Shown: positions 7,159 through 15,100 of the stretch, piece by piece | Numbering within the stretch: the stretch's first letter is position 1 | How the letters are laid out: every line of letters starts with the position of its first letter | Assembly: GCA_041486365.1 (NCBI GenBank) | Contig: JBGPLH010000043.1 | Span: forward strand, 1 to 15,282 | Source: JBGPLH01 sp041486365 [NCBI: Thermodesulfobacteriota bacterium] | GTDB lineage: Bacteria; JAUYMQ01 | Length of the DNA stretch: 15,282 nt | Reading direction: 5' to 3' | Made by a program: the position numbers and the translations under genes | Notes under the pieces: generated by a model | Told to the model about the DNA's origin: nothing | Database searches by the model: none | The model's input: only the letters and a program-made list of their open reading frames with translations

Positions 7159-7741
7159 GGCTCCTGCGTGAACACGATTCTTTGAGAATAGAATTGATCC
7201 AAACATTACGACCCAAAGGAATGCACCTCCCCAAATGCCCGGTGAAACAACCACCCTGCTCTCGACTCCTGTGCTGTAATAGTGCAATCCTTGCCTCCAG
7301 CCCAACGCAAATATAAGCCCTGCAAGACCCCCCCCCTGCAATGGCAGCTATTGATCTGGTAGGACTGAGATAAGATCGATCCATCCACCCCGCGCCTAGC
7401 GTAAGCATCACACCGCTAGCGGCCCCTGCTAACGGAAAGTATGGGAGGGATTTCTCTGCGTATAGAGGGAGCAAGTAAACGGTGACCCACGCCAGCAGGG
7501 CCAGAAAAAGCGTTGCAGCAAAGCGCGAACCCAGGCGGCCACCCGGGGCGAAGCCAGTAGCTAGGGCTCCGGCAGCGAGCAGGACACCTGGCATGAGGAC
7601 AATGCCCAGGGCGATGGCGTCCGGCGCGCTGAAGCTCCATCGGACAGCCGCGGCCGAGAGGGTGCCAGCGCTCATCCAAACCACCCGAGAACGGTTGATA
7701 ATTGTCATGGGCATCTCTGCCGTGGAGATTAGACCACATAA
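7102..7741 (-). mobile_element. integron gene cassette carrying a small membrane-protein gene
   Basis: A 640-bp unit bounded on the - strand by the G|TT points at 7742/7741 and 7102/7101. Its 5' end reads (G)TTATGTGG and its attC R'' box reads CCACATAAC, an exact 9-base complement. This is expected because in a free circular cassette the 5' end closes the R' box of the same attC. The gene start follows the boundary by 27 bases, and its stop sits in the attC. No recognisable attC is seen just upstream of 7742, so the neighbour on that side is degenerate or not a cassette. No integrase or attI is in the window. Confidence 0.8.
7153..7714 (-). pseudogene. frameshifted polytopic membrane protein of unknown function
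   Basis: Two frames join at nine C on the + strand (7328-7336, nine G in the gene). The first frame runs from ATG 7714 (an alternative ATG is at 7708; both have weak ribosome sites) through hydrophobic segments AIALGIVLMPGVLLAAGAL, FAATLFLALLAWVTVYLL and an alanine/glycine-rich third segment. It then reaches AAIAGGG, after which it becomes basic and cysteine-rich and looks wrong. With one G fewer the reading passes smoothly into LAGLIFALGW and later GAFLWVVMFGSILF, ending at TAA 7155-7153. This gives about 186 aa with roughly five membrane segments. I recognise no family. It may be a sequencing error, a true mutation or a phase-variable switch. It is the sole gene of the cassette at 7102-7741. 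Confidence 0.78.
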
Positions 7742-7748
7742 CTACAAT

Positions 7749-7767
7749 TAGACTGTTCTGCCTATTT
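7749..7767 (-). repeat. copy 1 of a near-palindromic 18-base repeat
   Basis: The + strand reads TTAGACTGTTCTGCCTAT, an imperfect version of the copy at 7880-7897. It lies between the nuclease stop and the start of the cassette boundary at 7741, so it is non-coding. Confidence 0.5.
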
Positions 7768-7787
7768 CGATATCCCTGCGACCCCCG

Positions 7788-9143
7788 TCAGCCTATCACG
7801 GAGGGGTTCGAGACCATACGGCTCGCAACCATCCGAAGATGCGCGTCATTGTATGCCCCAGGGGTCGAAGGTCCCCAGGATAGACTGTTCTGTCTATCAC
7901 GCCGGGCGCGAGGCCGAAAATAGCTTTCTCCCCGAATTGGCAGCCCAAGGCAAATCGTCCAGGGGCTGCGAACTCGTACGCCGCCGGGCCCCGCACCGCG
8001 GATACGACGGCATCCCGGACCGTCGCCTCCCTCCGCCTCCCTCAGCTCCTTCTCGATCTCCTCGACCGTGGGCAGGCTGCCCTTCAGCGACTTGGGAAGC
8101 GACTTGACGATCCGCGTCTTCCACTCGGCGACACCGATCGGCTTCGCGAGGCTGCGGAGGGCGTACTCGACGACAATCTCGTTCTTCGCCCGACAAAGCA
8201 GGAGGCCGATGGTGGGTTTGTCGTCGGGGTGGCGCAGCAGGTCGTCGGACGCGGAGAGATAAAGATTCAACTGGCCGACGAAGGCCGGATCGAACGGTAC
8301 GGCCTTGAGCTCGATGACCACGTAACAGCGGAGCTTCAGGTGGTAGAAGAGCAGGTCGACGTGGAAGTCCCGGTCGCCGACCTCGAGGAGAACCTGGCGG
8401 CCCACGAAGGCGAAGCCGGTCCCCAGCTCCAGCAGGAAGCGCTGGATGTGATCGACCAGCGCGGCCTCAACCTCGCGCTCCCGACGGGGATCGGCCGTCC
8501 CGAGGAAATCGAAGAGGTAGGGGTCCTTGAAGACCTGTGCGGCCATGTCGGATTCGGCGGGTGGCAGGGTCGACTTGAAGTTGGTGAGGGCCTTGCCGGA
8601 TCGCTGAAATGCTCGACCGTCAATCTGCAGCGCCAGAATGCTTCGACTCCAGCCGTGCTCCACGGTCTGGCGGATATACCATTTCCGCTCGGCGGCGTCC
8701 GGTATCCGATCGAGGAGAATGCAGTTGTGGAACCAGGGTATTTGTGCAGCAAGCTGCTGCACAATTGCCGGGTCCGGCCACGCGGCGGCGAACGCGCGCA
8801 TGTACTTGAGATTGCGCGGTGAAAACCCCTTCATATCGGGGAACGCCTCGCGGAGGTCCAGGGCGAGCCGGTCGATGACCTTCGCTCCCCAGCCCGCGCG
8901 ATCCTGCCGCTCCAGGATCATCCGCCCGATGTCCCAATAAAGCAGGACCATCGCCGAATTGGCGGCCAGGACGACTCGCAGGCGTTCCTGCGTGATTCGG
9001 CACTTGATCTCGCCCAGGGCTTCGGCGTAATCGCCCGGGAGACCGGCGCGCTGGGGCGCGGCCGGAAACAGGGCCTCCTTGCGCCGGTGTCCCAGCACGA
9101 TGCGGTTTTCGGACTTGCCCCTGGCATTGCGTTTCCCCGCCAT
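7788..9143 (-). CDS. yhcG: YhcG-type PD-(D/E)XK nuclease (DUF1016), with an atypical C-terminal extension
   Basis: A 451-aa protein. Residues ~40-185 are the DUF1016 N-terminal helical region (motifs LLYWDIGRMI, NLKYMRAFAAAWPD, AQIPWFHN). Residues ~205-360 are the PDDEXK-like nuclease domain, with D263 in HVDLLFYH and E278-x-K280 in VIELK as the probable metal-binding core. It continues through GQLNLYLSA and KNEIVVEYAL. Family members accompany restriction-modification or other defence genes and are presumed DNA nucleases; activity here is inferred. The ATG at 9143 has a strong AAGGAG site 7 bases upstream. Homology ends near residue 370 (SLPTVEEIEKEL), a normal family end. The last ~80 residues are proline/arginine-rich and unlike the family, so a stop may have been lost by mutation or frameshift near 8015-8035. 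It is downstream of the DUF4258/DUF2283 pair. Confidence 0.88.
   Translation of the reverse strand: MAGKRNARGKSENRIVLGHRRKEALFPAAPQRAGLPGDYAEALGEIKCRITQERLRVVLAANSAMVLLYWDIGRMILERQDRAGWGAKVIDRLALDLREAFPDMKGFSPRNLKYMRAFAAAWPDPAIVQQLAAQIPWFHNCILLDRIPDAAERKWYIRQTVEHGWSRSILALQIDGRAFQRSGKALTNFKSTLPPAESDMAAQVFKDPYLFDFLGTADPRREREVEAALVDHIQRFLLELGTGFAFVGRQVLLEVGDRDFHVDLLFYHLKLRCYVVIELKAVPFDPAFVGQLNLYLSASDDLLRHPDDKPTIGLLLCRAKNEIVVEYALRSLAKPIGVAEWKTRIVKSLPKSLKGSLPTVEEIEKELREAEGGDGPGCRRIRGAGPGGVRVRSPWTICLGLPIRGESYFRPRARRDRQNSLSWGPSTPGAYNDAHLRMVASRMVSNPSVIG
7880..7897. repeat. copy 2 of the repeat: perfect inverted repeat ATAGAC-N6-GTCTAT
   Basis: The + strand reads ATAGACTGTTCTGTCTAT. The 6-base arms are perfect inverted repeats around TGTTCT. 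It differs from copy 1 at only two positions and is about 131 bases away, inside the atypical tail of the nuclease frame. It could be a regulator-binding site or a remnant of a mobile-element end. Confidence 0.5.
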
Positions 9144-9256
9144 ACCCCAGCTCCTTCAGACTCCTCCTATTACGAGTTCGGTGTCCGCGCTCGGATTCCG
9201 TCGGCGTGGAGAATTGTCCGGAGGAGCACGATGTCATAGAGAGCGCCGCGCCGAGC

Positions 9257-9526
9257 TCACGCCGCGCGCAGTGGAGCGAGGTCGTTCTTTTTTACCACGG
9301 GCAGACCCAGCCCTCGCAGTACCCGGTTGAGCGAGGCTACTGAAATCCTGCTGGGCGCCGTGATCTCGATCCCGATCGGATTGCCCTTCCGGTTGAAATC
9401 GATGACCAGTCCGGGCTCCACCCGAGAGGTCCGGTAACTCCTCTCCCCGGGCCGACGTGGCAGGTACAGGTAGGCGGCCAGGGGACGCCCGTGGCGAAAG
9501 GTCACTTCCAAATACGGTTCCTTCAT
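9257..9526 (-). CDS. DUF2283-like small protein, putative antitoxin partner
   Basis: An 89-aa protein. The central part has the DUF2283 pattern: EPGLVIDFNRKGNPIGIEI followed by APSRIS, a short beta-rich domain with a conserved D-x-N/D-x-x-G-x-x-x-G-I-E-I core. Preceding it is an unusual PYLEVTF...AAYLYLPRR segment resembling the same fold. The start is ATG 9526 with GGGAG 7 bases upstream; the longer frame to 9592 is only the overlap with the upstream gene. It is coupled to the DUF4258 gene: the sequence reads TGAGATG, so the upstream stop and this start are one base apart. Such pairs are often predicted to be type II toxin-antitoxin modules, but neither partner has been shown to be toxic here, so the role is inference. 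Confidence 0.75.
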   Translation of the reverse strand: MKEPYLEVTFRHGRPLAAYLYLPRRPGERSYRTSRVEPGLVIDFNRKGNPIGIEITAPSRISVASLNRVLRGLGLPVVKKNDLAPLRAA

Positions 9527-9527
9527 C

Positions 9528-9725
9528 TCAAGACTCCCAGACAGGGTAGGCAGTAATGACAACGACCATTTCCGCCTCGAAATCAGGTTCAACGATCACC
9601 GCCCAGGGCCTTCGCTTGTGGCGGGTCTTGATCACCCACCGGCCCTCGACGATGTCAGGCCGATGATCGAGCGCACGCTCGATCATGTACCGGAGATCCA
9701 CCTCTGTAAAGCCTCGGTCGACCAT
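9528..9725 (-). CDS. DUF4258-like small protein, putative toxin-like partner; 5' end uncertain
   Basis: At least 65 aa from ATG 9725. It has the DUF4258 arrangement (RMVDRGFTEVDL, then DIVEGRWVIKTRH, RPWAVIVEPD and VVVITAYPV), a small RelE/BrnT-like fold often found in toxin-like proteins. ATG 9725 has no ribosome site. The same frame upstream reads WELELSPHLLKR, which looks like genuine family N-terminus but has no ATG/GTG/TTG before the stop at 9845-9843. An ATG at 9762 is one base out of frame; removal of a single G from its GGG would give MELELSPHLLKRM. So either a one-base error or mutation affects the start, or translation begins at 9725 or at CTG 9794. The DUF2283 gene starts one base after this stop, so the two are translationally coupled. 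Confidence 0.68.
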   Translation of the reverse strand: MVDRGFTEVDLRYMIERALDHRPDIVEGRWVIKTRHKRRPWAVIVEPDFEAEMVVVITAYPVWES

Positions 9726-9931
9726 ACGCTTGAGGAGATGCGGGCTGAGCTCCAGCTCCCATTCCCACCAAACGGGCCATGCTCGCTTCGGCAGATGATA
9801 CCTCCGCTTCGTCCAGTCCCTTCTCGGCTCCCTGTTTATATATCAGGCCCTTGTGTCAGATCCACCCTATCCAAGGACGCGAAGCGTACCATTCCGTAGC
9901 CTGCGATCAGCTGCTGAGGCCGCGCGGAGGT

Positions 9932-9948
9932 CCCGCGCGAAGCGCGGG
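9932..9948 (-). terminator. strong GC hairpin after pbpC, possible terminator
   Basis: A perfect 7-bp stem CCCGCGC/GCGCGGG closes on a GAA loop, 57 bases beyond the pbpC stop. No T-run follows on either strand, so it is not a canonical intrinsic terminator. It may still end or stabilise the pbpC transcript and separate it from the accessory genes downstream. Confidence 0.4.
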
Positions 9949-10004
9949 CCGACAGGATCCTATATGCGCGCGGCCCTCCCGATCCCGCGCCCGGTGCGCC
10001 GTTC

Positions 10005-12173
10005 CTACCTCGACACGGTCACGCTCGTTCGTGAACGTTCGCCCCGCACTTCAAACGTGACCATGTCGAGCGGCCTCCGCGAGCGGTCCACGAGCGAGAC
10101 CGTGTGTTTCCCGGGACGCGGCGCCCAGGCAAAGGGCGCGCGGGCGCGCGCGATCGGCCTTCCGTCGAGCACCCACCGCATCGTCGAATCGTTTCCCTCG
10201 GCCTCGAAGACGAGCCGCTGGCGTTGGGGCGGGATGTCCGGGTCGAGGGCGATGATCGATCCGGAGGCGGGCGAGACGATCGCGGGCATCGGTGCGGCGA
10301 AGGGATGCGGCGAGGCGTCAGGCTCGGTGCCGCGGAGGAACCATTCGTTCCCGGCCGACACCACCCCCGCCGGCGGATCGGGCGGACCGCCGGATGAACC
10401 CGCTTCCAATTGCTCCATGATCTCTGACCAGACGGGCGCGGCGCCGGTGACGCCGCTCACATCGCGCATGGGCTCGCCCGAGAAGTTCCCCACCCACACG
10501 CCCACCGTGTAGCGCCGCGAGTATCCCACGCACCAGTTGTCGCGCATCGCCTTGCTCGTCCCGGTCTTCACCGCCGTCCACGCGCGCGTGGCAAGCGGGC
10601 TCTCCAGTCCGAACGTCGCGCTGCGGCTCTCGCGATCCGACAGGATGCTAGACACGCGGAACGCCGCTTCCTCCGGGAAGACGCGCCGCCCCGCCGGCGG
10701 CGCGGCGCCGGGCCCGGTCATCCGGAGCGGCCGCCACAGGCCGCCCTCGGCCAGCGTGCGGTAGGCGTTCACCATCTCCCACAGGCTCACGTCCGCCGAG
10801 CCGAGAGCGAGCGCGGGGCCGTAGAAATCGGCCGCCTCCGTGAGCCCGCCGAACCCGAGGTCCCGCAGCCGCCTCGCGAAGGACTCCTCGCCCACCAGCT
10901 CGAGCGTCCTCACCGCAGGCACGTTGAGCGAAGAGGCCAGCGCCGTGCGCGCGCTCACGGGTCCGAGGAACGTCTCGTCGTAGTTGCGCGGGCGGTACAG
11001 GCCGCCCGCCACCGGGACGTCGAGGGGTGAGTCCTCGAGGATCGAGGCGGGCGTCAGGATGCGGCGCTCGAAGGCTAAGCCGTAGAGGAAGGGCTTGAGC
11101 GCGGAGCCCGCCTGTCGGCGCGCGCGGATGCCATCGACCTGGCGCGCGCTGGAGAGCGAGCCGCTCCCACCGACGTAGGCGAGGACGTCGCCGGTCCGGT
11201 TCTCGACGACGAGCACGGCGCCGTCGCGGACATGGCGATCGCCCACGGTGAGGAGCTGGCGTCGGAGCGTCTCGGAGGCGAAGCGCTGGAGATCCGCGTC
11301 GAGCGTGGAGCGCACGCGGATTGCCCCGCTTCCCGGCCGCAGCAGGATCGCGGCGGCGTGAGGGGCCAGCGCGACGCGCGCCGGCATGCGGCCGGAGGCA
11401 TCCAGGGCCCGGGCTGCGGCCTCCGCGATGGCCGCACGATCGGTCCCGTGTCCGAGCGCGTCGTCAAGGATCTCCGCCCTGCGCGTGATCGCGGCGCGAC
11501 CTGCTCCCGGCGCGCGCAGCAGCACGGCGAGGACGAGCGACTCGGCATCGAGGAGCCCGTGCGGCGCTTTTCCGAAGATCGAGCCCGACGCGGCCGCCAC
11601 GCCCTCCAGCTCCCCGCGGAAGGTGGCCAGATTGAGATAGGCCTCGAGGATCTCCCGCTTCGTCCAGCCGCGCTCGATCGTCCAGGCGCGGCGCATCTGC
11701 CGCCACTTGCGCGAGAGTGAGCGCGGGCGAGGCGTTCCGGCCGGCACGTCTTCGAGGAGCGTCGCGACCTGCATCGTGATCGTGCTCGCGCCGCGCAGGG
11801 GCGCGCCGCCCGTCGTCCGGACGACGGCGCCGGCGAGGGCCCGGAAATCCACGCCGCCGTGCTCGAAGAACCGCCGATCCTCGGAGGCGATGACGGCGGA
11901 CAGCAGGGCGGGGGAGATCCGGTCAAGGGGCATCCAGTCGAGTCGCCTCCGCGATGCGTCGATCCGGCGCTCCTGGATCACCTCGCCGTGCCGGTCCAGG
12001 AGCCGCGCATCGGAGGGGCGCCAGGCCCCGCGCGCCGCCGCGTAGGTCGGGATCGGCGGATCGGGCGCGCCGATCTCGAGCCACAGGACGCCTGAGGCCG
12101 CGACAGCGATCGCGGCGAATGCCGCGCCAATGCCGATCGCAAGCGCCGCCCGAGCCAGGGACGCACGCCTCAC
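10005..12173 (-). CDS. pbpC: penicillin-binding protein 1C (bifunctional transglycosylase/transpeptidase)
   Basis: A 722-aa class A PBP. An N-terminal membrane anchor (~8-32) is followed by a GT51 glycosyltransferase domain with catalytic E98 in ASEDRRFFEH, then GASTITMQ and KREILEAYLN. The transpeptidase domain has S357-A-L-K360 (SxxK), the SLN triad in ASSLNVPAV, and K536-T-G-T. The C-terminal ~90 residues (from about PPQRQRLVFEAEG) are the BiPBP_C domain that marks PBP1C. It polymerises and cross-links peptidoglycan in the periplasm. The GTG start overlaps the TGA of the alpha-2-macroglobulin gene (GTGA), with GGGAG 8 bases upstream, so the two are cotranscribed and translationally coupled. 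The pairing matches yfhM-pbpC of enterobacteria, where PBP1C is proposed to repair the wall after a breach. All catalytic motifs look intact. Confidence 0.97.
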   Translation of the reverse strand: MRRASLARAALAIGIGAAFAAIAVAASGVLWLEIGAPDPPIPTYAAARGAWRPSDARLLDRHGEVIQERRIDASRRRLDWMPLDRISPALLSAVIASEDRRFFEHGGVDFRALAGAVVRTTGGAPLRGASTITMQVATLLEDVPAGTPRPRSLSRKWRQMRRAWTIERGWTKREILEAYLNLATFRGELEGVAAASGSIFGKAPHGLLDAESLVLAVLLRAPGAGRAAITRRAEILDDALGHGTDRAAIAEAAARALDASGRMPARVALAPHAAAILLRPGSGAIRVRSTLDADLQRFASETLRRQLLTVGDRHVRDGAVLVVENRTGDVLAYVGGSGSLSSARQVDGIRARRQAGSALKPFLYGLAFERRILTPASILEDSPLDVPVAGGLYRPRNYDETFLGPVSARTALASSLNVPAVRTLELVGEESFARRLRDLGFGGLTEAADFYGPALALGSADVSLWEMVNAYRTLAEGGLWRPLRMTGPGAAPPAGRRVFPEEAAFRVSSILSDRESRSATFGLESPLATRAWTAVKTGTSKAMRDNWCVGYSRRYTVGVWVGNFSGEPMRDVSGVTGAAPVWSEIMEQLEAGSSGGPPDPPAGVVSAGNEWFLRGTEPDASPHPFAAPMPAIVSPASGSIIALDPDIPPQRQRLVFEAEGNDSTMRWVLDGRPIARARAPFAWAPRPGKHTVSLVDRSRRPLDMVTFEVRGERSRTSVTVSR
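12170..12173 (-). promoter_or_regulatory. GTGA stop/start overlap coupling alpha-2-macroglobulin and pbpC
   Basis: The TGA of the alpha-2-macroglobulin gene and the GTG of pbpC share bases. This is the sort of overlap that promotes reinitiation by the same ribosome and keeps the two products in step. Confidence 0.85.
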
Positions 12174-15100
12174 GGCCGGATCTCCCAGGGTGCGTTCGGC
12201 GCCTCGCCGAACATTTCAGGCGAGTACAGTGCCTCCACGCGCGTGGGCGGGAGCTGGAAGACGCCGTCCTGGTTGAGCCGGATCACGTACTCGACGCGGT
12301 GGTGTCCCTTCGGGAGGAACTCGAAGTAGGCGCGGAACGACTCGAAGGATCGCTCCTCGAAGGCGGGCCAGGCGGTGGGCTCCTCAGGCTCCCCGGTGGT
12401 ATTCGGTCCCGTCTCGGTCTGCGCTATTCGGGATTCACGCGCGAGCCCCGTGCCCAGGTGCGACGCGCCGCCCGGGACTGGATCGCTCACGACCACCCAG
12501 GTCGTGTCGCTCTGGGCGTCGATATCCAGCCGCACGCGCGCGATGTCGCCGCGGCTCCAACTCGAAGCGCTCCTGCGCTCCACCGGGACGAGCGACCGGC
12601 TCACGCGGTAGCCGCTCGACACCGGCGCGCGGACAGGCACGGCGGCGCGCGAGGCGATCGTGACCCAGGGGCGGCCCGAGCCCGCGTGCGTCAGGAGAAC
12701 ATTCGCCCGGCCCTCGGGCCAGGGAAGATCCAGCGTCTCGCCCTGGGGCCGGCGGCTCCACTCGACGCGCTTCTCGGCCGCCGCGAGCGTCGCTTCGCTC
12801 TCGCCCGTGACCGGCGTCTTCTCGTAGGCCGCCGCGAACTTCTTCACCGCGAGCACGCCCCAGGCGTTCGCCACGGTGAGATCCCAGGCGCCGTCCCGCT
12901 GGCGCCCGAGGGCTCCCCGCAGGATGCGCGGGAGGTCCGGCTTCCAGAGGTTTCCTTCGACGAGCAGCAGCATGAGCCGGAGCGCGTTCACGTCGGAGGA
13001 GACCATGAGCCACCACAGATCGTCCCGCTCCTCCGAGGAGAATTTCATCACCGTGCCCTCCAGATCCAGCCGCGACCGGACGATCTGCTCCGCCTCCCGC
13101 ATGCGCGCGTCGCGGCCCGGGACGGACGGGAGCCGGCGCAGGAGGCTCCACCAGTCGATCACCGCAGAGGTGGGCCAGAGGTTCGGCTCGATCACGACGC
13201 TTTCGAGAAGCTTCGGATCGGCCTTGCCGTACCGCGCGAGCGCCTCGAGCGCGGCGACCTTGCGGATCGAGAGATCGGCCACGGGCAGCGAGGGCGTGCG
13301 CGCGATCGTCCCGTTCACGAAGCCCGTGAGTCCCGCCTGCATGCGCGCGAGTGCCGCGCCGGGAATGGGCCAGCCCGCTTCCTGCGCGATCTGCATCACG
13401 TAGGTGGTGAGGACCTCGCTTCCGCTCGTCATCGAGGGGAAGTACTTCAGGAGGCCGTCGGCGTCGAGGTACGTCGGCAGGGTCGCCATGAGGGTGTCCC
13501 AGCGCTTGCGGTCTCCCAGAGCGACGGCGCGCGAGACCTCCTGCTCGAGGCAGGTGTAGGGGTAGGCGCGCATGTGATCCTCGACGCCGGCCATCCCCCC
13601 GGCGAGGCTCGCCTGGAATGCGACCTGCACGCCGCCGCGATCGGGAAGGGCGCCCGCCGGGCGCTGGACGCTCTCCGAGGCGGTCCTTTCAAGTTGAACG
13701 ATCGTCGCCTGGAGCGTTCTCACCGGAATGGCCGCGCCGATGCGCTGGGTGACCTTCAGACGATCCGACGGTCCCGCGGCGCCGGATGGGATGCCCGATC
13801 CCTTCGCTTCCACGTCGTAGACGACCCGCTCGATGCCGGCGGGCGCCGTCACGTCCCAGGCGGCGATGGCCGACTCGCCCGCCGCGATGGCAAGGCGCTG
13901 CGGCGCGAGCGGCGTGCCGAGGCCCGCGGCTTTCGCCGTGATGTCCACCGCCAGCGGCCGCGCGGTGGTGTTGCGCAGCGTGAACTCCGCGTGGAAACGG
14001 TCGCCTTCGCGCACGAAGGGCGGGACGCCGGAGAGCAGCATGAGGTCCTGCGTCGTGCGGATCGAGAGGGCGCCGGTCCCGAACCGATCGACTCCGCCCG
14101 ATGCGATCGCCACGATGCGGAAGGACGTGAGCGAGTCGTTGAGCGGGATCTCGACGGACGCTTCTCCCTTGGCGTCGAGCGGCACGCGGGCCTTCCAGAG
14201 GAGGAGCGTGTCGAAGAGCTCCCGTGTCGACTGCCGCCCACCACCACCGCCGTGGGGGAGCGCCTTGCGCCCGTAGTGACGTTTGCCGACCACCTGCATC
14301 TGCGCGGTGGAGGTGCGGACGTCGTAGGCGCGGCGGCCCATCATCGCGTCGAGCAGATCCCAGCTCGGATTGGGCGAAAGCTCGAGCAGCCCCTCGTCCA
14401 CGGCCGCGAGGGCTACCTCGGTCCCCGCCGGAGGCGGCGCGCCGCCGATCCCGCGCACGTGAATGCGCACGGCGGCCCTCTCGCGCACCTGGTACACGCC
14501 GCGCGGAGAGGAGACCTCCACCTTCAGGGCGTGCGCGCCCCAGCCGACGCGAAGCTCCGCGATGCCGAGCTTCCAGGCGGGCCGCCCGAGATCGACCATC
14601 GCCGTGGGCTGCACGCCACCCACGCGCCCGCGCACGACGAGGGCGGACACATAGACGTTGGGCGCGTCGTTCGCGCGTACCGGCACCTCGATCACCGGCT
14701 CCTTCCCCGAGAGGGTCACGACGCTTGCGTCGATGACACCTTCCCGCTCCGTCGTGACCAGGGCCGTCGCCTTCCGGAAGGGCATCCGCACTTGCAGGCG
14801 GGCAATGTCGCCCGGCTCGTATTTCTTCTTCTCCGGCAGGAGATCGATCCGGTCGTTGTCCTGGGAGCGAAACCACCAGTCCGCCGATCCGGCGACCCAG
14901 ACCTCGCCCGTGCCGAAGGCCGCGCGGCCCTGCTCGTCGCGCGCGGTGGCCTGGAGCGCGAGGTTTCCCTCGGCGGCCGGCTTGCCCTCGCAGAAGAAGA
15001 TCCCCTTGGGGCCCGTGACGCCCGCGCACAATCTCCCGCGCGGCTTCGTCTCCTCCACGTGATCGTAGCCGTAGAAGCCGCCCACCAGCCGCTTGCGGAT

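Noticed and set aside
7299-7307. GCCCAACGC (GCGTTGGGC on the - strand) as a third cassette junction
   Set aside because: It lies within the membrane-protein coding sequence with no pairing partner, showing that this motif alone can occur by chance.
7796-7996. Alternative frame over the nuclease tail (starting MRGPAAYEF)
   Set aside because: Considered as the true continuation after a frameshift, but it does not resemble the YhcG C-terminus, which is already complete near residue 370.
9144-9256. attC or attI site between the DUF2283 gene and the nuclease
   Set aside because: No GTTRRRY core and no long imperfect hairpin with bulged bases were found in these 113 bases.
9835-9859. Promoter for the DUF4258/DUF2283 pair: AT-rich ATATATAAA on the - strand with an upstream CTGACA
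   Set aside because: The spacing between the two elements is only about 11-13 bases, too short for a sigma-70 promoter, and no other -35 fits; it remains merely an AT-rich patch.
13689-15029. 446-residue - strand frame inside the alpha-2-macroglobulin gene
   Set aside because: Arg/Gly/Ala-rich shadow in another frame of a gene with strong domain support.
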